Assembly (NCBI GenBank): GCA_013297925.1
Contig: JAAFJC010000008.1
Span: forward strand, 1-64,000
Source of the DNA: Comamonadaceae bacterium
GTDB taxonomy: Bacteria; Pseudomonadota; Gammaproteobacteria; Burkholderiales; Burkholderiaceae_C
DNA length: 64,000 nt
Direction of reading: 5' to 3'
Shown here: piece after piece, positions 34,941 through 44,574 of the stretch
Layout of the letters: each line of letters begins with the position of its first letter
Numbering within the stretch: position 1 is the first letter of the stretch
The notes under the pieces: generated by a model
Database searches by the model: none
What the model saw: only the letters and a program-made list of their open reading frames with translations
What the model was told of the DNA's origin: nothing
Translations under genes and position numbers: made by a program

Positions 34941-35966
34941 TCAAACGAACGTCGAACTGGATGGTTGATCGGGATTGCCGATCATAGTTTTTGATTTTGT
35001 AAGAATTTGATCGAAGTAGGCAATCGTTTTTTTGAGTCCTGAGTGCAGCTCTGTGTTTGCTTCCCAGGCCAGTAGTTGACGAGCCTGACTCAGCTCCGGT
35101 TGTCTTTGTGCGGGATCATCAGCGGGCATGGGTTTGAATACTAGGCGCGATTTTGACTGTGTTAATTCGATAATAAGATCCGCTAACGCGCGAATCGTGA
35201 TTTCCTGAGAGTTACCAAGATTTATGGGGCTGACCGGATTTCCATTGCGTATTTCAATCAATGGTTTATCCATAAATCTGAGAATGGCTTCTACTAAATC
35301 GTCAACATAGCAAAAACTTCTTGTCTGCATACCCAGGCCAAACAATGTGATGTCTTCATTTTTTAATGCTTGAATAACAAAATTACTGACTACACGGCCA
35401 TCATTAGGATGCATACGCGGACCATAGGTGTTGAATATTCGAGCCACACGAATATCCACATCGTGCTTTCTGTGAAAATCAAAAAACAGGGTTTCCGCGC
35501 AACGCTTGCCTTCGTCGTAGCAACTGCGAATACCCACTGGGTTCACGTGCCCCCAATATGATTCTGGTTGCGGATGAACAATAGGATCACCGTAGACTTC
35601 GCTGGTACTGGCTTGAAAAATACGTGCTTTGTTATGAACCGCGAGTTCCAGCATGTTGAGGGCACCAAACACACTGGTTTTTGTTGTATGAATGGGATTG
35701 TGTTGGTAGTGCTCTGGCGATGCTGGGCATGCGAGGTTGAAAATTTGATCAACCTCCAGTTGTATGGGCAAACATACATCATGCCGGATGAACTCAAATT
35801 GAGGATGATTCATCAAATGTTGGATATTTGCTTTGTTTCCTGTGAACAAGTTATCGAGGCAAATAACATCACATCCACGTGTAATAAGGCTGTCAATCAA
35901 ATGCGAGCCTAAAAATCCAGCACCACCAGTGACAAGGATTCGTTGATTCTGAAAATAGTTTCTCAT
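34941..35966 (-). CDS. UDP-glucuronate decarboxylase-like SDR epimerase
   Basis: A 341-residue extended SDR. It has [15 protein letters not shown] near residues 12-26, the HDVCLPI motif near 64-70, [12 protein letters not shown] near 79-90, the STSEVYGDP catalytic Ser region, and a Tyr-x3-Lys in [12 protein letters not shown]. The CPASPxHYQ and [15 protein letters not shown] motifs are characteristic of UDP-xylose synthases, which convert UDP-glucuronate to UDP-xylose. The ATG at 35966 fits; a TTG at 35987 is in frame upstream. Confidence 0.88.
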   Translation of the reverse strand: MRNYFQNQRILVTGGAGFLGSHLIDSLITRGCDVICLDNLFTGNKANIQHLMNHPQFEFIRHDVCLPIQLEVDQIFNLACPASPEHYQHNPIHTTKTSVFGALNMLELAVHNKARIFQASTSEVYGDPIVHPQPESYWGHVNPVGIRSCYDEGKRCAETLFFDFHRKHDVDIRVARIFNTYGPRMHPNDGRVVSNFVIQALKNEDITLFGLGMQTRSFCYVDDLVEAILRFMDKPLIEIRNGNPVSPINLGNSQEITIRALADLIIELTQSKSRLVFKPMPADDPAQRQPELSQARQLLAWEANTELHSGLKKTIAYFDQILTKSKTMIGNPDQPSSSTFV

Positions 35967-36098
35967 GTTATGGAGTGCTTTATTCAATTAGAGGGCATAT
36001 TGGAATCAGGGTTTAGTTCGCGCCTTTGCCACGTGGTCTCGCATGCGTTTATAGATGACTAACTTGCTGATCACGAAAGACGTCTGAATTGTTGGCTA

Positions 36099-38039
36099 TC
36101 AAAGCTTATGAATGAAATGATTTGCGGGCGTATATCCCGTGTCCAATTGGCGAAACAATACAGCTGCTTGGTTTGCATTCATCGGGGGAAGTTCCTTATT
36201 TTGCAAGGCTTGTAATGTGTCTGCGAGTTCGTCCCAAGTCGGATGAGCTTCTTGGGATTGAATAATTTTAGGGTGTTGCGTGGTAGCTGGAGATCCAGTG
36301 ACAAGAAGCTCTTCATACATTTTTTCACCGGGCCTTAACCCAGTGAAAACGATCTCAATATTGCCATCAGGATGCTCGGCGTCTTTTACGGTCAATCCAG
36401 AAAGCTGTATGAGGGTTCTGGCCAACTCGACTATTTTGACGCTTTTTCCCATATCTAAGAGAAATACTTGGGCTTTGCTGTCGTTGTGGTATGGCATAGC
36501 AGCAGCTTGAATCACTAATTGAGCTGCTTCAGGTATCGTCATGAAATAGCGAGTCACCTCCGGATGTGTGACCGTTAAGGGGCCACCTAATTTGATCTGT
36601 TGGCGAAATCTCGGAATCACAGAGCCTGAAGAGTCCAGAACATTACCGAAGCGAACCATACAGAATCGCGTGATACCTTGCTGAGCTGAGTCAGATTCAG
36701 CGAGAGCTTGAAGCACCATTTCTGCGATCCGCTTGCTAGCACCCATGATATTTGTAGGGCGTACAGCTTTATCCGTGCTGATGAGGACCATGTCATGCAC
36801 GTTGGCTGCCAATGCGGCCTGAGCAACGTGCATGGTTCCTAGGATGTTATTACGCAAGCCAGCAAGTGCATTGGCCTCAACCAAAGGAACATGTTTGTAG
36901 GCTGCGGCGTGATAAATGGTTTGCGGTCGATATGAGGAAATGATCTGAGCAATGTGCTCTTGTTGCTGCACATCCGCCAAAACTGGAACTATTGAGGTTT
37001 GCGATTTAACGGCAGATTGCATGAGCTCTTCATTGAGCTGATACAAAGCGAACTCGCTGATCTCAATCAATATAAGTTTGGAAGGTGTCAGACTTAAGAT
37101 TTGACGGCACAGTTCGCTGCCGATAGATCCCCCAGCCCCTGTCACCATCACAGTCTTATTAAAGATATTTTTGCGCAGTAGCTCGGGAATAGGTGACACG
37201 GGATCGCGACCAAGAAGATCCTCAATATCTAGCTCCCGCAAATCACCCTCACTGATCTTGCCATGAGCCAAGTCGTTGAGGCTTGGTAGCGTACGTACTG
37301 CAATTGAGCTGCTACTAAGCTGTTTAATTATTTCATTTCGCCGGGGACGCTCAAGATTGGGCATGGCGAGAAGCAAGTCTTTTACTTGATGTTTTTTAAC
37401 CAGGTTGTGAAGATCTGAGGGGGCGTGTACAGTGATGCCAGCAATACGCGCTTTGTGCAAGCTGATATTGTCATCTAAGAAGCCTGCTACACGAGTTTGT
37501 CCGTTGGCTTGCAAAGAGGCTGCCAACTGCTGACCAGAATTTCCTGCTCCGTAAATGAGTACTGTACTGGTGGGATTGGGAGGATTTAGGTGAGACACTT
37601 GCTCGTTAAATATTTGATGTGCCAATAGTCTTACCAAGCCTAAACCGATCAATAAAAGCACAGGCTGCAACAAACCAATCGTACGGGGTACTGTAGGCAA
37701 TCCGAACGCAGTAACGATAGCGCTGTACATGAGCGCATACAAACCGATGGCGCGCAGTGCAGTTTGAATCATTTGCTTGCCTGCGTAGCGCACGACTGAA
37801 TTATAAAAACCAAATGCAGCCAGCAGTGGCAGCGCAAGTGCCAAGGCCAACAACATCGCGAGCCACTGATAACCCGATGGGCTGACCCAACTTTCGTAAC
37901 GCAAGCATATCGACAGCCAAACGGTGAGGATGCATAACGATGCATCAGCCAACACGGCAATGATTCGTTTTACACCACGTGGCAAAGCGAGCAAACTATC
38001 AACAGCGTGAATGCCATGCAAGTTGCTCGGGGGGCTCAA
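36099..38039 (-). CDS. Membrane-bound nucleotide-sugar 4,6-dehydratase (CapD/WbpM type)
   Basis: A 646-residue protein. Four membrane spans lie in the first 130 residues, followed by a CoA-binding-like Rossmann domain (VLIYGAGNSGQQLA near 163-176) and a C-terminal SDR domain with TGAGGSIGSELCRQI near residue 300. AAYKHVPLVE and GEKMYEELL are WbpM/FlaA1 hallmarks. The family converts UDP-GlcNAc to a 4-keto-6-deoxy sugar. I chose a TTG start at 38039: it overlaps the sugar transferase stop by 4 bases and has AAAGGGG 7 bases upstream, whereas an in-frame TTG at 38084 does not. Confidence 0.9.
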   Translation of the reverse strand: MSPPSNLHGIHAVDSLLALPRGVKRIIAVLADASLCILTVWLSICLRYESWVSPSGYQWLAMLLALALALPLLAAFGFYNSVVRYAGKQMIQTALRAIGLYALMYSAIVTAFGLPTVPRTIGLLQPVLLLIGLGLVRLLAHQIFNEQVSHLNPPNPTSTVLIYGAGNSGQQLAASLQANGQTRVAGFLDDNISLHKARIAGITVHAPSDLHNLVKKHQVKDLLLAMPNLERPRRNEIIKQLSSSSIAVRTLPSLNDLAHGKISEGDLRELDIEDLLGRDPVSPIPELLRKNIFNKTVMVTGAGGSIGSELCRQILSLTPSKLILIEISEFALYQLNEELMQSAVKSQTSIVPVLADVQQQEHIAQIISSYRPQTIYHAAAYKHVPLVEANALAGLRNNILGTMHVAQAALAANVHDMVLISTDKAVRPTNIMGASKRIAEMVLQALAESDSAQQGITRFCMVRFGNVLDSSGSVIPRFRQQIKLGGPLTVTHPEVTRYFMTIPEAAQLVIQAAAMPYHNDSKAQVFLLDMGKSVKIVELARTLIQLSGLTVKDAEHPDGNIEIVFTGLRPGEKMYEELLVTGSPATTQHPKIIQSQEAHPTWDELADTLQALQNKELPPMNANQAAVLFRQLDTGYTPANHFIHKL

Positions 38040-38596
38040 TGGGACACCCCTTTGGATGTGATGGCTTGTGCAATAGTGCGCCAAATGACACTAACGTCCA
38101 AAGCAAAGTTTCTGGAATGCAAATAAGTCGTGTCAAAACTGACTTTTTCTTCAATGGATAACTCATCGCGCCCATTGATCTGCGCCCAGCCAGTGAGACC
38201 AGGCACCAGTTGGTGCACACCTTGGGCCGTACGCCGTTCGATCAGATCGTGTTGATTAAACAAGGCAGGTCTTGGACCAACAAAGCTCATATCACCACTC
38301 AGGATGCACCAGAGCTGGGGGAGTTCGTCGAGGCTGGTTTTGCGGATGAAGGAGCCGATGGGGGTGAGCCAGGCTTCGGGTTTTTCTAGCAGATGCGTTG
38401 CGACAGCGGGGGTGTCGATTCGCATGCTGCGGAATTTGGGCATTTTGAAAATTGCGTTATCTTTGCCGACGCGATCTGACCAATAGAGGGCTGGGCCGGA
38501 GGAGGTGAGGCGTACTGCAATGGCGACGAGGATCATCGGCCAGATTAGGATGACCAACGCGACAATCGCTAAAAAGAGATCAAAACAGCGTTTCAC
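38036..38596 (-). CDS. Initiating sugar-phosphate (undecaprenyl-phosphate) transferase
   Basis: A 186-residue polyprenol-phosphate hexose-1-phosphate transferase core of the small (PglC-like) kind. It has an N-terminal re-entrant hydrophobic helix (residues 1-30), RSMRIDTPA near 56-64, RKTSLDELPQLWCIL near 85-99, the DMSFVGPRP motif, and PGLTGWAQINGRDE near 137-150. It starts the lipid-linked glycan by moving a sugar-phosphate onto undecaprenyl phosphate at the inner membrane. It heads the minus-strand polysaccharide operon. Confidence 0.92.
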   Translation of the reverse strand: MKRCFDLFLAIVALVILIWPMILVAIAVRLTSSGPALYWSDRVGKDNAIFKMPKFRSMRIDTPAVATHLLEKPEAWLTPIGSFIRKTSLDELPQLWCILSGDMSFVGPRPALFNQHDLIERRTAQGVHQLVPGLTGWAQINGRDELSIEEKVSFDTTYLHSRNFALDVSVIWRTIAQAITSKGVSH

Positions 38597-38611
38597 AAGG
38601 ATATTTTAAGC

Positions 38612-38668
38612 AAAAATAGCTCAGTCGCCGGCATAGAATCTGCGCGGAGTGCTATTAAATTCATAGTT
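38612..38668. repeat. Family A dispersed repeat (reference copy)
   Basis: Intergenic. It reads AAAAATAGCTCAGTC, then GCCGGCATAGAATCTGCGCG, then GAGTGCTATTAAATTCATAG. The ATAGC and GCTAT ends are inverted. It separates the head of the polysaccharide operon from the upstream LON-domain gene. Confidence 0.85.
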
Positions 38669-38670
38669 TT

Positions 38671-39303
38671 TTAGGAGGCACTTTGTGAACTCAGGCCTAG
38701 CTTGTCGAGCAGATCGCTCACGAGCTCCAAGCGAATCAGCGGGCTATCGAGCTCCAGCAAGCGCTGCTTCATCTCAAGCGGTAAGGGAAGCAACTGGCAC
38801 CAGCGGTTAGCTAGCCAACTGCAATCGGATAACTGCGCATCGCTTGCTTGGCCGGGGAAGAGGTCGGCTTGCGTGCCCTCGGGCATGCGCGCGAGGACGC
38901 TTTCAAGCAAGCTGCGGCAGCTGGCGAGTTCTTGCGGCACGCTCACCACCGAATCTTCCGGCAAATAGCTCACATCGGCTACCCAGAGACCATGCTTTAA
39001 GCGCTCGGTGCGCGAGGTGTGAAAGCGCTGCTGGCCGAGGCAGCGGATCATGCGCAGGCCGGGCTGAGGGGATTCGTGATGTGTGATGGTGGCGAGTGTG
39101 CCGACCTGTGCAAACGCTTCGCTCTGGCCGGGCTTGGCCACCTCTTGACCCTGCTGCAAACTCACGATCCCAAAGGGCGCACCGTTTTCAATACAGCGGC
39201 GAATCATGTCCAGATAGCGCACTTCGAAAATCCGAAGCGGCAGCACCGAGCCCGGATAGAGCACCGAGCCCAGAGGAAAAAGTGGAAGATTGTTCAGAAC
39301 CAC
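38671..39303 (-). CDS. LON peptidase substrate-binding domain protein
   Basis: A 210-residue stand-alone Lon N-terminal (LAN/PUA-like) domain: LPLFPLGSVLYPGSVLPLRIFEVRYLDM at residues 5-32, then a helical part. Such proteins lack ATPase and protease domains; the function is not established, and a substrate adaptor role is a guess. A full lon gene lies at 60.7-63.2 kb in the same window. It is 20 bases downstream of accD on the same strand. Confidence 0.88.
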   Translation of the reverse strand: MVLNNLPLFPLGSVLYPGSVLPLRIFEVRYLDMIRRCIENGAPFGIVSLQQGQEVAKPGQSEAFAQVGTLATITHHESPQPGLRMIRCLGQQRFHTSRTERLKHGLWVADVSYLPEDSVVSVPQELASCRSLLESVLARMPEGTQADLFPGQASDAQLSDCSWLANRWCQLLPLPLEMKQRLLELDSPLIRLELVSDLLDKLGLSSQSAS

Positions 39304-39323
39304 AGCCGGTTAGAAATGCAGTT

Positions 39324-40196
39324 TCAGGAAACAGCTTCAGCGGGTTGGCGCTGGAGCATGGCGAGCACGGAGGCAATTTTTGCGCGCAGCTCGCGGCGGT
39401 CGCAGATGAAATCAACCGCGCCTTTTTCCACGAGGAACTCTGCGCGCTGGAAGCCTTCAGGTAAGGTCTGGCGCACCGTGTTTTCAATCACGCGCGGGCC
39501 GGCAAAGCCGATCAGAGCTTTTGGCTCGGCGATCACCAAATCGCCCATGAAGGCAAAGCCTGCGCTCACGCCGCCCATGGTCGGGTCGGTGAGCACGCTT
39601 ATGTAGGGCAGACCTTTTTTGGCGAGCCGGGTGAGCGCCGCATTGGTTTTGGCCATTTGCATGAGCGAGAGCAAGCCTTCTTGCATGCGGGCGCCGCCGG
39701 TGGCTGTGAAGCAGATGAAAGGGACTTTTTGCTCAATCGCGGTTTCTACGCCGCGCACAAAACGCTCGCCGACGACTGAGCCCATGGAGCCGCCCATGAA
39801 ATCGAATTCAAAGCACGCGACCACGACTTCCAGGCTGTGGATCGCGCCGCCTTTGACGATCAACGCATCGGTTTCGCCCGTTTCTTCGAGCGCTTGCTTC
39901 AAGCGCTCAGGGTATTTGCGGCTGTCTTTGAATTTGAGCGCATCGACGGGAATGACTTCTTGGCCAATGTCGTAGCGGCCTTCGGGATCGAGCAAGCCAT
40001 CAAGCCGGGCGCGGGCAGAGATGCGGTGATGGTGGCTGCATTTGGGGCAGACCATCAGGCTGTGCTCCAAATCGGTTTTGAAGAGCACCGTCTCGCAGCT
40101 CGGGCACTTCGTCCACAAGCCTTCGGGCACGCTGCGGCGCTCGGTGGGATCGGTTTGCTCGATCTTTGAGGGGAGGAGTTTTTCTAGCCAAGACAT
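39324..40196 (-). CDS. accD: Acetyl-CoA carboxylase carboxyltransferase subunit beta
   Basis: A 290-residue subunit that, with AccA, transfers CO2 from biotin to acetyl-CoA in the first step of fatty acid synthesis. The N-terminal zinc ribbon has Cys31, Cys34, Cys50 and Cys53. The crotonase-like core includes the GGARMQEG oxyanion region and [16 protein letters not shown]. It lies downstream of trpA in the common betaproteobacterial order, but separated from it by a family B inverted repeat; the folC gene that often follows is absent. Confidence 0.96.
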   Translation of the reverse strand: MSWLEKLLPSKIEQTDPTERRSVPEGLWTKCPSCETVLFKTDLEHSLMVCPKCSHHHRISARARLDGLLDPEGRYDIGQEVIPVDALKFKDSRKYPERLKQALEETGETDALIVKGGAIHSLEVVVACFEFDFMGGSMGSVVGERFVRGVETAIEQKVPFICFTATGGARMQEGLLSLMQMAKTNAALTRLAKKGLPYISVLTDPTMGGVSAGFAFMGDLVIAEPKALIGFAGPRVIENTVRQTLPEGFQRAEFLVEKGAVDFICDRRELRAKIASVLAMLQRQPAEAVS

Positions 40197-40232
40197 GGTG
40201 TGCTCCGGGAGAACGACAAAACAAAATCAGAT

Positions 40233-40338
40233 TTTGAACGCAGAGGACGCAAAAACTTCGCAGAAGACGCAGAAAAAACCGAATTTGGTTTTCTTTTCTG
40301 CGTCCTTTGGGTCATCTTAGCGTCCGCTGCGTTCAAAA
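40233..40338. repeat. Family B inverted repeat (copy 3), trpA-accD interval
   Basis: Left arm TTGAACGCAGAGGACGCAAA (40233 on) with further CGCAGAAGACGCAGAA units, right arm ending GCGTCCGCTGCGTTCAA. The arms are reverse complements around an AT-rich centre at about 40280-40290. It is more diverged between arms than copy 1. Confidence 0.8.
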
Positions 40339-40349
40339 GGCATTTTTTC

Positions 40350-41159
40350 TTACGCATCCAACGCGGTACGGATGTCGCGCAAGAAATGAGCGGCGGTGGA
40401 TGCCACCTTTTCATGCGGTTGATCTTCGATGAGCTGAATCAGGCGGCTGCCGATGACGACCGCATCGCTGACGGCGGCTACTGCTTTGGCCGAGGCTGCA
40501 TCGCGGATGCCGAAGCCGACACCCACGGGAACACTCACGAACTGTTTGATGCGCGGAACAGCTTGCGCCACGGCATCGGTGTCTAGTGCGCCCGAACCTG
40601 TCACGCCTTTGAGCGAGACGTAATAGACATAGCCGCTAGCGAGTTCGCCAACCAGCTTCATGCGCTTCTCGGTCGAAGTGGGGGCGAGCAGGAAGATCAA
40701 ATCGAGGCCGTTGTCTCTCAATTTAGTGGCGAACTCGCGGCATTCCTCTGGCGGGTAATCCACGATCAACACGCCATCGACACCTGCTGCCGCTGCATCG
40801 CGGATGAAGGCATCTTCGCCATGCTTCAAGTCGTACCGTTCCACCGGATTGGCATAGCCCATGAGCACGACGGGTGTATTGGCATCTTTGGCGCGGAAGG
40901 CTTTGACCATCTCCAGCACCTGTGTCATGCCAATGCCAAGCGCCAAAGCGCGGTCGCCGGCTTTTTGAATCACGGGGCCGTCGGCAGACGGGTCTGAGAA
41001 GGGCACACCAAGCTCGATGATGTCTGCGCCTGCGCCGACCATCGCGTGCATCAAATCGGGTGTGATGTCGCGATACGGAAAGCCAGCAGTGACGTAGGGA
41101 ATCAGCGCTTGGCGGTTTTGCGCTTTGAGCGCAGCCATACAAGTTTGAATGCGGCTCAT
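40350..41159 (-). CDS. trpA: Tryptophan synthase alpha chain
   Basis: A 269-residue TIM-barrel enzyme that cleaves indole-3-glycerol phosphate. It has the catalytic Glu in [17 protein letters not shown] near residue 49, an Asp in [10 protein letters not shown] near 133, and the phosphate-binding GVGFGIRD loop. The ATG at 41159 overlaps the trpB stop by 4 bases; the frame upstream (to 41207) belongs to trpB coding DNA. Confidence 0.96.
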   Translation of the reverse strand: MSRIQTCMAALKAQNRQALIPYVTAGFPYRDITPDLMHAMVGAGADIIELGVPFSDPSADGPVIQKAGDRALALGIGMTQVLEMVKAFRAKDANTPVVLMGYANPVERYDLKHGEDAFIRDAAAAGVDGVLIVDYPPEECREFATKLRDNGLDLIFLLAPTSTEKRMKLVGELASGYVYYVSLKGVTGSGALDTDAVAQAVPRIKQFVSVPVGVGFGIRDAASAKAVAAVSDAVVIGSRLIQLIEDQPHEKVASTAAHFLRDIRTALDA

Positions 41160-42427
41160 CGCTTGAACTCCACCACTTGCCCGCCTTTGACGGATTCGCC
41201 TCTGCAAGATGGGCGGCAGTAAAAATCAGCGCCAGAAACATCAGCTACCGTGCCAATGTCTTTGTCACCGCGACCAGAGAGATTCACAAGAATCGATTGA
41301 TCCGTACGCATTGTCTTAGCCATCTTCATCGCATGCGCCACAGCATGACTCGATTCCAGTGCAGCGATGATGCCCTCGGCGCGGCAGAGGTAGTGGAAAG
41401 CATCCAAAGCTTCTTTGTCGGTAATGCCAACGTATTCCGCGCGCTTCAAATCTGCTAACCATGCATGCTCAGGTCCCACGCCAGGGTAATCTAAGCCTGC
41501 GCTGACAGAGTGCGTTTCAATGATTTGGCCGTTATCGTCTTGCAGCACATAGGTGCGGTTGCCATGAAGCACACCGGGCTGGCCGCGTTGGATGGAGGCG
41601 CTGTGTTTGCCGGAATCTAGGCCTTCGCCAGCGGCCTCTACACCAATCAAGCGCGTGTTTTCAAACGGAATGTAGGGGTGAAAAATGCCCATCGCATTGC
41701 TGCCGCCGCCTACGCAAGCGATCACGGCATCAGGCTGTTTTTCCGCTTTCCCCAAGTGCTTTGGCATTTGCTCAATACACTCCTTGCCAATGATGCTTTG
41801 AAAATCGCGCACCATCATCGGATAAGGATGCGGGCCAGCTACAGTGCCGATGATGTAGAAAGTGTTGTCCACATTCGCGACCCAATCGCGCATGGCTTCG
41901 TTCAACGCATCTTTGAGCGTTTTGCTGCCGGATTCGACGGGCACGACGGTTGCGCCCAAGAGCTTCATGCGATACACGTTGGGCGATTGGCGCTTCACGT
42001 CCACGCTGCCCATGTACACCACGCATTCTAGGCCGTAGCGCGCGCAGATCGTGGCGGTGGCAACGCCATGTTGACCCGCGCCCGTCTCGGCGATCACGCG
42101 CGGTTTGCCCATGCGCTTGGCGAGCAGGGCTTGGCCAATCGTGTTGTTGATCTTGTGCGCGCCAGTGTGATTCAAATCTTCGCGCTTCAAATAAATCTGC
42201 GCGCCACCCATCTCGCGGCTCATGCGAGCGGCGTGATAGACCGGGGAAGGGCGGCCGACGAAATGCGCCAGCTCGTAGTTGAATTCACGGATGAATTCAG
42301 GATCGTTTTGATAGTGCGCGTACGCCTCTTTCAGCTCTTCGATAGCGAAGGAAAGCGTCTCAGAGACAAAATTGCCGCCATATTTGCCGAAGTGACCGGC
42401 GGCGTCCGGGTATGCATAAGGTTTCAC
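41156..42427 (-). CDS. trpB: Tryptophan synthase beta chain
   Basis: A 423-residue PLP enzyme that joins indole and serine. The PLP lysine is Lys92 in HTGAHKINN, the glycine-rich phosphate loop is GGGSNAMG, and GRGDKD lies near the C-terminus. It begins 3 bases after trpF and overlaps trpA, so trpF-B-A form one translation-coupled unit. Confidence 0.97.
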   Translation of the reverse strand: MKPYAYPDAAGHFGKYGGNFVSETLSFAIEELKEAYAHYQNDPEFIREFNYELAHFVGRPSPVYHAARMSREMGGAQIYLKREDLNHTGAHKINNTIGQALLAKRMGKPRVIAETGAGQHGVATATICARYGLECVVYMGSVDVKRQSPNVYRMKLLGATVVPVESGSKTLKDALNEAMRDWVANVDNTFYIIGTVAGPHPYPMMVRDFQSIIGKECIEQMPKHLGKAEKQPDAVIACVGGGSNAMGIFHPYIPFENTRLIGVEAAGEGLDSGKHSASIQRGQPGVLHGNRTYVLQDDNGQIIETHSVSAGLDYPGVGPEHAWLADLKRAEYVGITDKEALDAFHYLCRAEGIIAALESSHAVAHAMKMAKTMRTDQSILVNLSGRGDKDIGTVADVSGADFYCRPSCRGESVKGGQVVEFKR

Positions 42428-42430
42428 GGT

Positions 42431-43150
42431 TTAAGACTTTGCAAGTTGTTCATCTGCGCGGCGCACCGCTGCGATGAACTGATTGATCTTTTCCGGGCTT
42501 TTGAGTCCTTTTAGCGTCCCACCCTTGGGATCATCCAGCTCAACGCCCGAGCTCACATCCACGGCCCAAGGCCGCACGCGCTCAATCGCAGCGGCCACGT
42601 TTGCTGGTGAGAGCCCACCAGACAAAACGATCCGAGAGCTTGCGTTTATTTGTGGATGTGACCACGGAATAGCTGTCCAATCAAAAGTCTTGCCACCGCC
42701 GCCGTAGCCCTCCACATGGGCGTCCACCAAAATAGCTTGGGCTGCGCGGTAATCTTCGCTGAATTTTACCAAGTCAAAGCCAGCTTCGCCACCCAGCGGG
42801 ATTCGTGCGGCTCGCAGAAAGGGCATTTGCGCGGCCACGCATTGCTCAGGGCTCTCGTCACCGTGGAATTGAAGCAAAAAACTGGGGTTTGCCGGCATAG
42901 AATCTGCGCGAGCAGCTATCAAATTTGTAGTGTCTTCATTCACGTAGAGCAACACAGGCGTGACGAATGCCGGCAGCCGCCGCGCCAGCTCGCAAGCTCG
43001 CGCATAGCTCACAGCGCGTGGGCTCTTGGCGTACAACACAAAACCAATCGCATCTGCGCCTGCTTGCACGGCAGCATCCACATCTGCCTCGCGCATGAGG
43101 CCGCAGATTTTGATGCGGGTGCGGTGGAGTTTGTTGGCAGTTTCAGCCAT
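42431..43150 (-). CDS. trpF: Phosphoribosylanthranilate isomerase
   Basis: A 239-residue TIM-barrel enzyme, about 20-30 residues longer than usual. Catalytic residues are Cys16 in KICGL and Asp142 in [11 protein letters not shown]; the phosphate loops [10 protein letters not shown] and DVSSGVE are intact. Residues about 74-90, encoded by a family A repeat (42876-42931), extend the loop before the LLQFHGDE strand. The ATG at 43150 overlaps the serC stop by 8 bases. In many relatives truA precedes trpF; here it is serC. Confidence 0.93.
   Translation of the reverse strand: MAETANKLHRTRIKICGLMREADVDAAVQAGADAIGFVLYAKSPRAVSYARACELARRLPAFVTPVLLYVNEDTTNLIAARADSMPANPSFLLQFHGDESPEQCVAAQMPFLRAARIPLGGEAGFDLVKFSEDYRAAQAILVDAHVEGYGGGGKTFDWTAIPWSHPQINASSRIVLSGGLSPANVAAAIERVRPWAVDVSSGVELDDPKGGTLKGLKSPEKINQFIAAVRRADEQLAKS
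42876..42931 (-). repeat. Family A dispersed repeat inside trpF
   Basis: The plus strand reads GTTTGCCGGCATAGAATCTG followed by CGCGAGCAGCTATCAAATTT, matching the reference copy at 38612 across the core. It is translated as part of TrpF. Confidence 0.85.
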
Positions 43151-44225
43151 GAGATTTTTCAAACTCCGCCAAATAGCTCACCAGCGCCTGCACGCCTTCT
43201 AACGGCATCGCGTTGTAAATGCTCGCCCGCAGGCCGCCAACACTTCGGTGGCCTTTGAGCTGCAAAAGGCCGCGCTCATCCGCGCCTTTGAGGAATGGCG
43301 CGTAAAGCTTCTCGTCGGGCAGGAAGAAAGGCACGTTCATGTGGGAGCGGAAAGCCTTTTGCACCTTGGTTTTGTAGAAGCTCGAGGCATCCAGTGCATC
43401 GTAGAGCAGGGCGGCTTTGGTGGCGTTATGCGCTTCCATGGCTTTCAGGCCACCGCGTTTCTTCAACCATTCGAACACCAAGCCTGCGATGTAAATACCG
43501 TAGGTCGGCGGCGTGTTGTACATGGAGTCTGATTTTCCTTGCACTGCGTAATTGAACACATCCGGGGTGTAGGGCACAGCGCCACCCAGCAAATCTTCGC
43601 GCACGATCACAATCGTCAAGCCCGCTGGGCCGATGTTTTTCTGCGCACCGCCAAAGATCAGGCCGTATTCGCTCACATCCATGGGGCGAGAGAGGATCAT
43701 CGACGACACATCGCTCACCAAGATTTGATCGCCGATTTCAGGTGCCCCCTGAAACTCCACACCATCAATCGTTTCGTTCTGGCAGATATGCAGATAAGCG
43801 GCGTGTGAACTGAGCGTCCAGCTTGAAGCGGTTGGAATATGCGTGAAACCATCCGCTTTAGACGAAGCCGCGATATTGACTTTGGCAAACTTTGCCGCCT
43901 CCTGCGCCGATTTCTCGCTCCAAGTGCCGGTGACGACAAAATCTATCTCGGTTTTCCCGCGCAGCATATTCATCGGCACAATCGCGTTCTCGCCCAAGCC
44001 ACCGCCTTGCAAAAAGATCACTTTGTATTGGCTAGGGATGGCCAGCAGCTCCCGCAAATCCGCCACCGCCCGCTCATAAATTCCAATGAATTCTGGCCCG
44101 CGATGGCTCATCTCCATCACGCTCATGCCACTGCCTTGCCAATCAAGCATCTCCTCGGAAGCTTGCCGCAGCACCTCTTCGGGCAGCATCGCCGGGCCAG
44201 CGCTGAAATTATGAACACGGGGCAT
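43143..44225 (-). CDS. serC: Phosphoserine aminotransferase
   Basis: A 360-residue PLP aminotransferase converting 3-phosphohydroxypyruvate to phosphoserine; it also serves pyridoxine synthesis. It has [15 protein letters not shown] at the start, MSHRGPEF near 41-48, and the PLP lysine in [12 protein letters not shown] near 195-206. The ATG at 44225 gives the family N-terminus; an in-frame start at 44249 adds ITRRNFS. It overlaps trpF and is probably co-transcribed with it. Confidence 0.96.
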   Translation of the reverse strand: MPRVHNFSAGPAMLPEEVLRQASEEMLDWQGSGMSVMEMSHRGPEFIGIYERAVADLRELLAIPSQYKVIFLQGGGLGENAIVPMNMLRGKTEIDFVVTGTWSEKSAQEAAKFAKVNIAASSKADGFTHIPTASSWTLSSHAAYLHICQNETIDGVEFQGAPEIGDQILVSDVSSMILSRPMDVSEYGLIFGGAQKNIGPAGLTIVIVREDLLGGAVPYTPDVFNYAVQGKSDSMYNTPPTYGIYIAGLVFEWLKKRGGLKAMEAHNATKAALLYDALDASSFYKTKVQKAFRSHMNVPFFLPDEKLYAPFLKGADERGLLQLKGHRSVGGLRASIYNAMPLEGVQALVSYLAEFEKSHG

Positions 44226-44305
44226 CGAAAAATTCCTTCTCGTTATCAATGGTTCACATTATCGCTGTGCATTACAATACATCCTGATTAATCGCACTGC
44301 TTTCA

Positions 44306-44396
<91 letters not shown>

Positions 44397-44400
44397 AAAA

Positions 44401-44433
44401 AGCCCCTCAATGTTTCCATTGAGGGGCTTTTTC
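44401..44433 (+). terminator. Terminator after tRNA-Ser
   Basis: A perfect 12-bp stem (AGCCCCTCAATG at 44401-44412 with CATTGAGGGGCT at 44417-44428), loop TTTC, then TTTTTCT. The preceding A run makes it usable on both strands. Confidence 0.93.
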
Positions 44434-44454
44434 TAGTGCGTTGATCAGCCGCAA

Positions 44455-44502
44455 TTACTTCACAGTCATCACTCGCGCGGCCAGCTTTGTGACTTCAGCT
44501 GT
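44455..44502 (-). pseudogene. 3' remnant of a class I cytochrome c gene
   Basis: On the minus strand this stretch reads AEVTKLAARVMTVK followed by a TAA stop. The intact cytochrome c gene at 53976 ends [14 protein letters not shown], so 11 of 14 residues agree, and the DNA agrees at about three quarters of positions over 45 bases. Homology stops abruptly near 44500, just where the island begins. The rest of the gene (haem site, signal peptide) is missing. Confidence 0.65.
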
Positions 44503-44574
44503 ATCTGTAAAACTTCTCAGATATATGTTAACGTATGGTGAATCTTACCGTAGAGGTAAAAAAGGAAACACCCC

